This document shows, piece after piece, positions 48,404-57,085 of a DNA stretch of 64,000 nt. Source of the DNA: Streptomyces flaveus (GTDB lineage: Bacteria; Actinomycetota; Actinomycetes; Streptomycetales; Streptomycetaceae). The stretch covers positions 269,357 to 333,356 of the forward strand of contig NZ_BMPQ01000007.1 of NCBI RefSeq assembly GCF_014647675.1, in the 5' to 3' direction. How positions within the stretch are numbered: position 1 is the stretch's first letter; each line of letters opens with the position of its first letter. The notes under the pieces were generated by a model that was not told where the DNA came from, did no database searches, and worked only from the letters and a program-made list of their open reading frames with translations. The position numbers and the translations under genes were made by a program.

Positions 48404-49537
48404 GTGATAACCCCACAGCAGGCCCGCACCCACGAGCCGATGGCCACACTCGACGTCGACCACAGCGACACGGAGTACCGGCGCTGGCTCAAGGAAGCCG
48501 TACGCAAGGTCCAGGCCGACGCCAACCGCTCCGCCGACACCCACCTGCTGCGCTTCCCGCTGCCCGAGAAGTGGGGCGTCGACCTGTATCTCAAGGACGA
48601 GTCCACCCACATCACGGGCAGCCTCAAGCACCGCCTGGCCCGCTCGCTGTTCCTGTACGGCCTGTGCAACGGCTGGATCCGGCGTGGCCGACCCGTCATC
48701 GAGGCGTCCAGCGGCTCCACGGCCGTCTCCGAGGCGTACTTCGCGAAGCTGATCGGGGTCCCCTTCATCGCGGTCATGCCCCGCACGACCAGCGCCGAGA
48801 AGTGCCGACTGATCGAATTCCACGGCGGGCAGTGCCACTTCGTGGACGACCCACGCAAGATGTACGAGGAGTCCGCCGCCCTGGCGGCCGAGACCGGCGG
48901 CCACTACATGGACCAGTTCACCTACGCGGAACGGGCCACGGACTGGCGCGGCAACAACAACATCGCCGAATCGATCTTCCGTCAGCTGAAGTTGGAGCGC
49001 TACCCCGAGCCCGCGTGGATCGTCGCCACGGCCGGCACCGGCGGTACGTCGGCGACCCTCGCGCGCTATGTGCACTACATGCAGTACGACACCCGTATCT
49101 GCGTGGCCGACCCGGAGAACTCCTGCTTCTTCGAGGGCTGGACGACGGGCAACGCGGACGTCACCACCGACTGCGGTTCACGCATCGAGGGCATCGGTCG
49201 GCCACGCATGGAGCCGAGCTTCGTACCGGGCGCCGTCGACCGGATGATGAAGGTGCCGGACGCGGCGAGCGTGGCCGCCGTACGCGCACTGGAGGCGTCC
49301 ATCGGCCGCAAGGCGGGCGGCTCGACCGGCACCGGGCTGTGGAGCGCCATGAAGATCGTCGCCGAGATGGCGGCCACGGGCCGCACGGGAAGCGTCGTCA
49401 CGCTGCTGTGTGACCCCGGGGACCGCTACCTGGACAAGTACTACTCGGACGAGTGGCTGGCCGGGCAAGGGCTGGACATCGCGCCGTACGCGAAGGCGAT
49501 CGAGTCACTGCTGGCTACGGGGGTGTGGCCGGACTAG
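48404..49537 (+). CDS. cds1: PLP-dependent cysteine desulfhydrase (Cds1-like)
   Basis: A 377-aa fold-type-II PLP enzyme related to cysteine synthase and to mycobacterial Cds1, which turns cysteine into pyruvate, ammonia and H2S. The PLP Lys75 lies in [12 protein letters not shown]; the Asn/Ser loop is [17 protein letters not shown]; the phosphate loop is [11 protein letters not shown]. The N-terminal extension of about 45 residues is typical of Cds1. A GTG start has AAGGAG at ideal spacing. It is a single gene with its own palindrome upstream and a terminator directly after. Confidence 0.88.
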   Translation: MITPQQARTHEPMATLDVDHSDTEYRRWLKEAVRKVQADANRSADTHLLRFPLPEKWGVDLYLKDESTHITGSLKHRLARSLFLYGLCNGWIRRGRPVIEASSGSTAVSEAYFAKLIGVPFIAVMPRTTSAEKCRLIEFHGGQCHFVDDPRKMYEESAALAAETGGHYMDQFTYAERATDWRGNNNIAESIFRQLKLERYPEPAWIVATAGTGGTSATLARYVHYMQYDTRICVADPENSCFFEGWTTGNADVTTDCGSRIEGIGRPRMEPSFVPGAVDRMMKVPDAASVAAVRALEASIGRKAGGSTGTGLWSAMKIVAEMAATGRTGSVVTLLCDPGDRYLDKYYSDEWLAGQGLDIAPYAKAIESLLATGVWPD

Positions 49538-49545
49538 GCGTTATT

Positions 49546-49569
49546 GAGGTGCACGCGCGCGTGCACCTC
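49546..49569. terminator. Bidirectional terminator, 24-bp perfect palindrome
   Basis: GAGGTGCACGCG followed by its exact complement CGCGTGCACCTC, 8 bases after the Cds1-like stop and touching the stop of the convergent SRPBCC gene. It serves both genes. Confidence 0.88.
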
Positions 49570-50047
49570 ATGCCCGTGCTGAGGCGAGCCGCCGGTCCAG
49601 CTTCACCACCGCGTCCCGGAACGCGCGCCCCAACCCCGGTCGCCCCAGCTTCACCGTGAAGCGGAACGCCGCGGCTCCGTCGGCGGCAAAGGTCCACTGC
49701 ACCCGCGTACCCGTGCCGTGCGGGGTCAGCCGCCATTCCTCGACGAGGGCACGGACCCCGGGGGCGTTGGTCTCGTCGACGCGGTACGTGTACACCTCGG
49801 CGGGCTCGGCCGCGAGCACCGTCTCCTGGAAGCGCGTACCGCCCTTGAGCCGGATCTGCCGCCCGGCGCCGCCCTCGGTCGGCCGGGCCAGCGTCACCGC
49901 CGAGAACCACTCCGGCCAGCCCGCCACGTCCTCGGCCAGCGCGCGGAAGACCGCCTCCGGAGGCGCGCTCACCGCTCTTGCGAACACCAGACGCACAGGA
50001 GCGGCCTGGACGAAGTCGAGCCCCACCGGGCGCAGTTGGTGAGCCAC
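49568..50047 (-). CDS. SRPBCC-family (polyketide cyclase/START-like) protein
   Basis: A 159-aa protein of the helix-grip fold: RLVFARAVSAPPEAVFRALA, VAGWPEWFSAVTLARPT, and VEEWRLTPHGTGTRVQWTF. It probably binds a hydrophobic ligand in its cavity; the role is unknown. The GTG at 50047 has GAAGGGG about 9 bases upstream. It is a single gene between a terminator and the DeoR gene. Confidence 0.85.
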   Translation of the reverse strand: MAHQLRPVGLDFVQAAPVRLVFARAVSAPPEAVFRALAEDVAGWPEWFSAVTLARPTEGGAGRQIRLKGGTRFQETVLAAEPAEVYTYRVDETNAPGVRALVEEWRLTPHGTGTRVQWTFAADGAAAFRFTVKLGRPGLGRAFRDAVVKLDRRLASARA

Positions 50048-50143
50048 GTACGAAAACCCCTTCGTGGGAACGGAATCCGGACAGCGTCGAACCCGAGGTG
50101 AATGGTGGAACAAGGGCGCACGGGCACGATAACTGGCGGCCCG

Positions 50144-50974
50144 TCAGATGTCTGTACCCTCCTCGGGCTCGCCCGCCACCACCAGGCGCCGCAGATGCTC
50201 GGAGACCTCAGCGCGCGCCTCGGCGGGCAGCCCGGCGTCCGTGACCAGCGTGTCGACCTGCTCCAGCGCGGCGAACGAACTCAGCCCCACCGTGCCCCAC
50301 TTGGTGTGGTCCGCGACCACGACGACGCGTCGCGCGGACTGCACGAGCCGCCGGTTCGTCTCGGCCTCCGCCAGGTTCGGCGTCGACAGGCCCGCCTCGA
50401 CCGAGATGCCGTGCACACCGAGGAACAGCACATCGAAGTGCAGCGCCCCGATCGCCTGGTCGGCGACCGGCCCCACGAGCGAGTCCGAGGGCGTACGCAC
50501 ACCACCCGTCAGTACGACCGTGGCCGCACCCTGTCGCTGTCCGGAGGTGCGCTGCGCCGCATGGAAGACATCGGCCACGCGCACCGAGTTGGTCACGACA
50601 GTCAGGTCCGGCACATCGAGGAGCTGATGGGCGAGCGCGTACGTCGTCGTGCCGCCCGACAGGGCGATCGCCGTGCCCGGCGCGACCAGGCTCGCCGCGG
50701 CCCGCGCGATGTCCTCCTTGGCGGTCAGCTCCAGTCCCGACTTGGCCTCGAAGCCCGGCTCGTGGGTGCTCGCCTCGACCACCGGGACCGCGCCGCCGTG
50801 CACCTTTTCCACCACGCCCTGCCGGGACAGCGCGTCCAGATCGCGGCGGACCGTCATGTCGGAGACGCCGAGCTTCCTGGTGAGTTCGTTGACGCGGACG
50901 CCGCCGCGCCGCCGGACCTCGTCGAGGATCAGAGCGCGGCGCTGCTCCGCGAGGAGGTTCTGATTCTCACTCAC
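50144..50974 (-). CDS. DeoR family transcriptional regulator
   Basis: A 276-aa sugar-phosphate-responsive repressor. The DeoR helix-turn-helix is ILDEVRRRGGVRVNELTRKL, then GVSDMTVRRDLDALSRQGVV; the C-terminal isomerase-like domain has ALSGGTTTYALAHQL and VVTNSVRVADV. The GTG at 50974 has GGAG eight bases upstream. No sugar operon lies next to it, so its target is distant; it is divergent from the membrane-hydrolase gene. Confidence 0.92.
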   Translation of the reverse strand: MSENQNLLAEQRRALILDEVRRRGGVRVNELTRKLGVSDMTVRRDLDALSRQGVVEKVHGGAVPVVEASTHEPGFEAKSGLELTAKEDIARAAASLVAPGTAIALSGGTTTYALAHQLLDVPDLTVVTNSVRVADVFHAAQRTSGQRQGAATVVLTGGVRTPSDSLVGPVADQAIGALHFDVLFLGVHGISVEAGLSTPNLAEAETNRRLVQSARRVVVVADHTKWGTVGLSSFAALEQVDTLVTDAGLPAEARAEVSEHLRRLVVAGEPEEGTDI

Positions 50975-51298
50975 GTCCGCTCCGGTCCCTTCGCCTTGTC
51001 CTGCCCGACACTGCCTCGAACCCCCTCCGCCCCGTCCGACCCCCTCCGACGAGGACATTCTCCCCGCCTGAGGCCCCAAGGGCGTCCCATACTCGCACGG
51101 GTGACCACCTCTTGCGCCACTGCCTGTGTCCACACGCACACGTCACGCGGGCAACGCAGGGCCGTCGCTGTCACACGGATCGGGGAGATTCGGTGACCAG
51201 GGGTGCGCACCGACCCCGGAGCCGGGATTCTTGTACCTGCACATGACACATGCCCACAGGCATCACGCCCACAAGGCGTCACGGGGGAAGCGAAGACA
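50975..51298. promoter_or_regulatory. Divergent region with two adjacent small hairpins
   Basis: This 324-bp region separates DeoR from the membrane hydrolase and holds no supported gene. Just before the hydrolase ribosome site are two neighbouring hairpins, ATGCC-CACA-GGCAT (51250-51263) and ACGCC-CACAA-GGCGT (51265-51279), which share the core GCCCACA(A)GGC. They would form in the leader mRNA and could affect translation, or be paired protein sites. I could not place -35/-10 elements. Confidence 0.4.
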
Positions 51299-53722
51299 GT
51301 GGAGCGTTCACAGGAGCGTGCCTCGACGGGACCGGCGACCAGCGCTGAGCGGCGGCCCGAAACGGCCGACACCGCACTTGAACTCCTGGTCCACGGCGTG
51401 GGCGGCACCACGCCCGAGGAGATGCTGAACGATCCGCGCACCGTGCGGATCACCGGCGACGAGACGGCCGCCGTCTTCCGCCGTATCGACGACGCCGACG
51501 CGGAGAAACGGCCCGACGACTACCGCGGCAAACCGGTGCCCGAGGCGTACGTCTGGTGCAACCTCACCTCCGGAAACGGGTCCCGCGCTCTGTGGCTGCT
51601 GCTCCTTCCGTTCATGGTGGTCAATCTCGCCCACTGGATGCGGCCCACGGTGAGCGACAACCGGACGCGGACGGTACGCCTCTACGGCCTGCTCGTCCGA
51701 CTGGTGAGCCTCACCCTCACGGTGCTGCTGGTCGCCGCCGCCTGCGAGGTGGCCCTCGACCTGGCCGCCTGGCAGTGCGCGGGCACGCGCGCGTGCGCAG
51801 CCGACCACACGTGGCTGGGCTTCCTGGCACCCGTCGAGTCCGGCGACGGCTGGTGGAGCCAGCCCGGCCGCCGCCTCGCCCTCGCCGCCCTGGTGCCGGC
51901 CGCCCTCACCGGCCTGTTGTGGTATCTCTCCCACCGCACCTGGAGCGCGTACGAGTCCCAGCAGCCGATGACCGACGGGGCCGACCTGGACGAAGACACC
52001 GGCCGCCTGGGTCTGGGCCGCCCCGGCTTCTGGTACGGGCGCCGCCTGGTGGCCCGGCTACGCGCCGCCCACACCGCCGCGGGCCTGCTGACGGTCACCG
52101 CCGGCGTCGGCACCTCCGCCGCCCGCCACGACCGCGGGGGCGGCGGGCCGGTCGTCCTGGAGGCCCTGGGCTGGGTCCTGAACACAACTCTCGTGGTGGG
52201 TGCGGTCGTTGTGGTGTGGGTCGTGTGCCGCAGGGGCCGCAGCGAGCGCCGTCTCGACCGGCAGCTCGACGGGGCCCTGGTGCGCTGGCTGCCCGTCGGT
52301 TCGCTGGTCCTGCTCGCCCTCACCGCCGTGTACGCGGGCTGGTCGCGTCCTCAGTGGCGATCGGCCGCGCGGCTGCCGGGCGACGCGACCTTCGGCGGCA
52401 TCGTCCTCGTCCAGGGCCTGCTCGTGATCGCGATCGGCGTGGTCGCCCACCTCCTCTACCGCTCCCACCCCGACACCCGCACCGCGATGCGCGGACTGGC
52501 CGGGCCGGCCGTCGCCATGCTGGCCTGCGCGCTCGGCGGCGTGTTCTCCGGGGGCGTGGCCCAGCGCGTCGCCGACTGGCTGGACGGCACCGGAGGTTCG
52601 ATCAAGGGCCCGCCGGTGTTCCTGACCTGGCAGGCGTCCGTCATCCCGCCCCTCCTCGTCGTCCTCCTGGTGCTCTTCGCCTGGCTGGCCCGGCGCACGG
52701 TGCAACTGCGCCGCGCCGCGATGAGCGAGGTGGAACAGGACTACCCCTCGGAACCCAAGGACACCGAGCGTACCCGGCGCATCGCGCGCACACGCGCGAT
52801 GGCCTCGCTCACCGACCGGGCCCCCCGCATCATCGGCCTCACCTCCATGGTGACGCTCCTGCTGGGCGTCGTGGCCCTGGTGGGCGCCATGACGGCCGAC
52901 GAGGTGCCGGGCGAGGCCGCGCAAGGGACGTACGCCTTCGTGGAGGGCGCGGCCGAGACCGCGCAGGCGCTCGGCTCCTGGCTGATCGGCGTCGGCTTCA
53001 TACTGTTCGTCACCTGGGGCCGCCGCGCCTACAAGGACCCCTCCGCCCGGCGCACCATCGGCATCCTGTGGGACGTCGGTACGTTCTGGCCGCGCGCGGC
53101 ACATCCCTTCGCACCCCCCTGCTACGCCGAGCGCGCCGTACCCGACCTGACCTGGCGCATGGCCACCTGGACGCGCACCACAGGCGGACGGCTCGTCATC
53201 TCCGGGCACTCCCAGGGCAGCGTCCTCGCCGCCGCGGCGGCCTGGCAGCTCACTCCGTCGGTCCGCAAGCGAGTCGCGCTGCTGACCTACGGCTCACCCC
53301 TGGAGCGGCTCTACGGGCGCTGGTTCCCGGCCCACTTCGGCCAGTCCGCGCTCAGCGGGCTGCACCGCGAGATCGACTGCTGGCGCAACCTCCACCGGGC
53401 CACCGACCCCATCGGCGGCCCCGTCCTGCTGCCCGGCGACTGCGGCCCGAAGGTCGACCGCGAGCCGCTCAAGGACCCCCTCGCATACGGCCGGACCGCT
53501 GAACACCCGCTGCCCGCGCCGATCCTCGGACACTCCGACTACCAGGCGGACCCTGCGTTCGCCGAGGAGCGGCAGCGGCTGCTCACCCGGCTCAGGCCGG
53601 ATGTGCCGGGACCGCGCCCGGAGGGCGAGCCTCCGCCCGGTCCTGGTGCGGACGGTGAGCCTGAGCCCGATCCGGGCGCGGACGTCGAGCCTCAGGGCAA
53701 CTCGGGCAGGTCCTCGGCGTAA
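51299..53722 (+). CDS. Alpha/beta hydrolase split by a large membrane domain
   Basis: An 807-aa protein. Residues 27-42 (ALELLVHGVGGTTPEE) look like the first core strand and oxyanion loop of an alpha/beta hydrolase. Then about eight to ten membrane helices follow (first at about 98-111). The nucleophile elbow returns only at LVISGHSQGSVLAA (Ser638), with Asp703 and His745 completing a plausible triad. The tail from about 765 is Pro/Glu/Gly-rich. So the hydrolase core appears interrupted by a membrane domain, or the domain order is unusual. The GTG at 51299 follows GGGGGAAG. Lipid or ester hydrolysis at the membrane is inferred. Confidence 0.75.
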   Translation: MERSQERASTGPATSAERRPETADTALELLVHGVGGTTPEEMLNDPRTVRITGDETAAVFRRIDDADAEKRPDDYRGKPVPEAYVWCNLTSGNGSRALWLLLLPFMVVNLAHWMRPTVSDNRTRTVRLYGLLVRLVSLTLTVLLVAAACEVALDLAAWQCAGTRACAADHTWLGFLAPVESGDGWWSQPGRRLALAALVPAALTGLLWYLSHRTWSAYESQQPMTDGADLDEDTGRLGLGRPGFWYGRRLVARLRAAHTAAGLLTVTAGVGTSAARHDRGGGGPVVLEALGWVLNTTLVVGAVVVVWVVCRRGRSERRLDRQLDGALVRWLPVGSLVLLALTAVYAGWSRPQWRSAARLPGDATFGGIVLVQGLLVIAIGVVAHLLYRSHPDTRTAMRGLAGPAVAMLACALGGVFSGGVAQRVADWLDGTGGSIKGPPVFLTWQASVIPPLLVVLLVLFAWLARRTVQLRRAAMSEVEQDYPSEPKDTERTRRIARTRAMASLTDRAPRIIGLTSMVTLLLGVVALVGAMTADEVPGEAAQGTYAFVEGAAETAQALGSWLIGVGFILFVTWGRRAYKDPSARRTIGILWDVGTFWPRAAHPFAPPCYAERAVPDLTWRMATWTRTTGGRLVISGHSQGSVLAAAAAWQLTPSVRKRVALLTYGSPLERLYGRWFPAHFGQSALSGLHREIDCWRNLHRATDPIGGPVLLPGDCGPKVDREPLKDPLAYGRTAEHPLPAPILGHSDYQADPAFAEERQRLLTRLRPDVPGPRPEGEPPPGPGADGEPEPDPGADVEPQGNSGRSSA

Positions 53723-56136
53723 AGCAGGGTGAGGTCGTCCGTGCTCGGCTCGGCGAACTGGGCGACCCGCCCCGCGTGCCGCTCCACCATCGCCTCGAAC
53801 GTCTGCCGCGCGGTGCGGCCGTTGCCGAACGCGGGCCCCTTCGGGATGGCCGTGAAGTACTTCAGCAGCGCCTCGCCCGCGCCCGGCGCCAACCGGTACT
53901 CGTGCTCCTCGGCCTGCTGCTCCACGATCCGCAGCAGCTCCTCGGGGACGTAATCGCTGAAAGTGATGGTCCGTGAGAAGCGGGACGCGACCCCGGGGTT
54001 GACGCGAAGGAAGCGTTCCATCTCGGCCGTGTATCCCGCGACGATCACCACCACCGCCTCCCGGTGGTCCTCCATCAGCTTCACGAGCGTGTCGATGGCC
54101 TCGCGCCCGAAGTCACGTCCCGAGTCCTCCGGCGACAGTGCGTACGCCTCGTCGATGAACAGCACGCCTCCGCGCGCCTTGTCGAAGGCCTCCTGCGTAC
54201 GGATGGCCGTGGAGCCGATGTGCTCGCCGACCAGATCGACCCGGGACACCTCGACGAGATGGCCCTTCTCCAGGACGCCCAGCGAGGCCAGGATCTCGCC
54301 GTACAACCGGGCGACGGTCGTCTTGCCGGTGCCGGGGGAGCCCGTGAAGACCAGATGGCGCCGCACGGAGGCCGCCTTGAGGCCCGCCTGCTGGCGGCGG
54401 CGGCCCACCTCGATCATGTCGGTGAGGGCCCGCACCTCGCGCTTGACGCTGTCGAGGCCCACCAGCGCGTCGAGTTCGCCGAGCACGGCCTTCGATGTGC
54501 GTGCGGGCTGCTCCGGCTGCCCGGGTTGCTGCGCGGTGACGAGCGGCTCCTGCTCGGTCGTGCGCTGGCCCGGGATGGCGCCCAGCAGACCGGGGGAGTG
54601 GCTCGTCGTCTCCACGGCCGTCTGAGCTGCCGGAGGCCGCACCCCGGCGCTCTCGTCGCTCGTGCAGTCCTCGACGACGGGCCCGCTGCCGGAGGCCTGG
54701 TCGCCGCCCGCGTCCGCGAACTCGTAACCCCCGCGCGCGCAGCGCTCCGTACGGCATTTCCTGAGCGTCGTACGGCAGCCGTCGATCACATGGAAGCCGT
54801 AGCCCCCGCTGCCCGTGACCCGGCAGCCGTGGAAGCTGCCGCGGCCGCCGGCCGAGACGTAGAAACCGGCCTCCGCGGGAGAGTCGACCGTGCAGCGCTC
54901 GACGGTGGGGTCGGCGCCCTTGGTCACGATCACACCCGTCTGCGCACCGTCGATGGTGCAGCCCGAGAGCGTGCCTCCGCTGCCGTGGTCCCGGAACCAG
55001 GCGCCCGTCGCGGCGTCCCGGATCCGGCAGTCGTCGAGCTGTGCGGTGGCGCCGTCGCTCACCGACACCGCGGTGTTGCGCACCTGCCACAGATCGCTGT
55101 CGACGACATCGGCGCGTGAGCCGCGGTCGAGCACGAAGAGGGCGTCCGGCACGTCGTGCACCCGGCACGAGTCGAGTACGACGGTCGCGCCGTCGCTGAC
55201 CCAGACCGCGGGGTAGTCGCCCGTACTGTCATGGATCTCGCACTGGTTGGCGTCCACGCGGGTGCCGGGGTCCCACACCGAAAGGCCGTTGCGCCCGAAC
55301 TGCCGCACCGTGGAACGGGTCATCGTGAGGACCGAGCGGGAGCGAAGATCGACCGCGTTCTCCGGGATGTCGTGGATCCGGCAGTCGGCGAGCGTCAGAA
55401 CGGCGTCCGTGTCGAGCGTGACACCGTCCGCCGTGGTCCGGTGCACCACGCAGTCGGTGAGATGCGCCGTCGCCCGCGCGGTGACCTGGACGCCGCTGCC
55501 CCTGACCTCGTACACCTCGCAGCCGACGGCCTCCAGCGCGGAATGCTCACCGGTCACCGACAGACCCGCCCCCGAGGCGTGGTGCACCCGGCAGCGCTCC
55601 AGGCGCGGGTGGGCGGCGCCGCGTACGGCGATGCCCGACTGGCCGGCCGCCACGACCTCGCAGTCCTCGAACACCCCGCCCCCGCTGTCCAGTACGGCGA
55701 TGCCGACGCCCGCAGGATTGTCGACCGTGCAGCGCCGCACGGTCGGACGCGCACCGCCGCGCACCTCGATCCCGGCCGCGGAACGCGTGACGATCCGGAT
55801 GTCCGTGAGCTCCGGCGCTCCCTCCTCGACGAGCAGCGCGGGCGCCGCCGCGTCCTGGCCCTCCACGAGCAGGTCCTGGACCACGGCGGACGCACGCACC
55901 GTGAGCGGCACACCGTCGACGGGCGCGATGCGCACGGAACCGGGGGAGCCCTCCGGGCCACGCAGAGTCACCGTCCGCTGGACGACGAGGTTCTCCCGGT
56001 ACGTACCGGGCGCGACGGTGAGCACATCACCGTCGCCCGCGGCCTCCAGGGCGGCGGCGAGCGATGCGTACTCACCCGTGCGGCGTCGCCACCGAGACGT
56101 GCCGGTGTGCGTCACCTGGACCGTGCCCTGTGCCAT
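53692..56136 (-). CDS. Right-handed beta-helix protein fused to a CbxX/SpoVK-type AAA ATPase
   Basis: An 814-aa two-part protein. Residues 1-500 are a parallel beta-helix with many repeats (such as VVLDSCRVHDVP, VVDSDLWQVRN, LDDCRIRDAATG) of the pectate-lyase/NosD style. Residues about 555-814 are an AAA+ domain with Walker A GSPGTGKTT (599-607), Walker B GVLFIDEA (657-664) and Arg finger R719. The AAA part resembles CbbX, SpoVK and the EccA protein of type VII secretion. There is no signal peptide, so it is cytoplasmic. Its 3' end overlaps the hydrolase gene by 31 bases. The ribosome site is weak. Confidence 0.88.
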   Translation of the reverse strand: MAQGTVQVTHTGTSRWRRRTGEYASLAAALEAAGDGDVLTVAPGTYRENLVVQRTVTLRGPEGSPGSVRIAPVDGVPLTVRASAVVQDLLVEGQDAAAPALLVEEGAPELTDIRIVTRSAAGIEVRGGARPTVRRCTVDNPAGVGIAVLDSGGGVFEDCEVVAAGQSGIAVRGAAHPRLERCRVHHASGAGLSVTGEHSALEAVGCEVYEVRGSGVQVTARATAHLTDCVVHRTTADGVTLDTDAVLTLADCRIHDIPENAVDLRSRSVLTMTRSTVRQFGRNGLSVWDPGTRVDANQCEIHDSTGDYPAVWVSDGATVVLDSCRVHDVPDALFVLDRGSRADVVDSDLWQVRNTAVSVSDGATAQLDDCRIRDAATGAWFRDHGSGGTLSGCTIDGAQTGVIVTKGADPTVERCTVDSPAEAGFYVSAGGRGSFHGCRVTGSGGYGFHVIDGCRTTLRKCRTERCARGGYEFADAGGDQASGSGPVVEDCTSDESAGVRPPAAQTAVETTSHSPGLLGAIPGQRTTEQEPLVTAQQPGQPEQPARTSKAVLGELDALVGLDSVKREVRALTDMIEVGRRRQQAGLKAASVRRHLVFTGSPGTGKTTVARLYGEILASLGVLEKGHLVEVSRVDLVGEHIGSTAIRTQEAFDKARGGVLFIDEAYALSPEDSGRDFGREAIDTLVKLMEDHREAVVVIVAGYTAEMERFLRVNPGVASRFSRTITFSDYVPEELLRIVEQQAEEHEYRLAPGAGEALLKYFTAIPKGPAFGNGRTARQTFEAMVERHAGRVAQFAEPSTDDLTLLYAEDLPELP

Positions 56137-56173
56137 GGCGCTGTTGTGCCCCCACCTCGTCGTACGCGGGTCC

Positions 56174-56243
56174 TGAGAGGCTCCTCGTCGCTCCCCCTCG
56201 CCCCCGACCGGTCAGCTCACGGGGGTTCGGAAACAGCCTCTCA
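56174..56243. repeat. Nested inverted repeat between the AAA and Rv1733c-like genes
   Basis: TGAGAGGCT (56174-56182) and AGCCTCTCA (56235-56243) are perfect complements with a 52-base loop that contains a second CCCCCG/CGGGGG stem. It lies between two minus-strand genes and may end the transcript of the Rv1733c-like gene. Confidence 0.5.
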
Positions 56244-56317
56244 CGACGATGCCGAACAGTTCGGCCGGTCCACCGTAGCGTGCGCGGGCAGGGGGAGTTG
56301 ACCGGAGCGGGAGGCTG

Positions 56318-56923
56318 TCAGCTGCCCGTGCCGGTCCTTCCCCAGTCCGGTCCGGCCTGCGACCACGCCAGGTCCCAACGGGCGTACCGGCGGCGCACCA
56401 TGCGCCACAGGACCAGCCTCCGGGAGCCCTCGACGAGTCCGGCGCAGGCTGCTGCCGCGCCGAATCCGGCGAGCACGGCGTGCGTCGTCGCAGTGGCGGT
56501 GTCCAGGGGGCGGCCCACTATTCGGCCCTGCTCGTCGGTCCACAGCGTGAACCGGTCGCCGGCCTGTGGGGACTCGAGGGCGGCCATGACCGTGCCCTGT
56601 TGCTCGGTGCCGTCCGGGCCCTTCCAGTTGGCGAGCACACGGTTGTGGGAGTCGCGCGCCGAGGACGTCTCGGGGTCGGGGTCCAGCGGGCTGCTGTCCG
56701 CCTTCTTCACGACGGTCGCCTCCACCAGGTGACGGTCCAGGCGCTGCTGCCGTACGGACTCCCGCAGGGCGTCCTGGGCGGCCGAGCCGACCCACGCACC
56801 GACCACGGGCGCGGCGACCAGGACGAGCAGCAGAGCAGCCATGGCCACCCAGGCCTCGACGAGATCGGTCGTACGGCGCAGCGGATTGCGCCGCCAGCGC
56901 CAGAGTCCCCTGATGGCCCGCAA
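56318..56923 (-). CDS. Rv1733c-like two-helix membrane protein
   Basis: A 201-aa membrane protein of the Rv1733c family common in actinobacteria. It begins LRAIRGLWRWRRNPLRRTTD, has a first helix at about 25-45 (WVAMAALLLVLVAAPVVGAW), an outside loop of about 85 residues (QQGTVMAALESPQAGDRFTL, then WTDEQGRIVG), and a second helix near 145-165. The TTG at 56923 is preferred because the family starts here and AGGGGG lies upstream; a GTG at 56974 would add 17 residues. Function is unknown. Confidence 0.82.
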   Translation of the reverse strand: MRAIRGLWRWRRNPLRRTTDLVEAWVAMAALLLVLVAAPVVGAWVGSAAQDALRESVRQQRLDRHLVEATVVKKADSSPLDPDPETSSARDSHNRVLANWKGPDGTEQQGTVMAALESPQAGDRFTLWTDEQGRIVGRPLDTATATTHAVLAGFGAAAACAGLVEGSRRLVLWRMVRRRYARWDLAWSQAGPDWGRTGTGS

Positions 56924-57085
56924 TGTCCCGCACCCCCTTCCGCATCCGTGATAACCCCCGGCGGAGCCGTCCACGCACGAGGCCGGGGAAGAGAGAGTGA
57001 AATCACCCCTCGCGCCGACCCTTTCATGAACTTCTCACAAGGCCTCAACGGGCGTGCCCGGCGCCGTGGTTCCCCACGCGAGGGT

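Noticed and set aside
51556-53502. Open frame of 648 codons within the membrane hydrolase
   Set aside because: Alternative frame of the same strand, almost only Arg/Pro/Gly; no domain.
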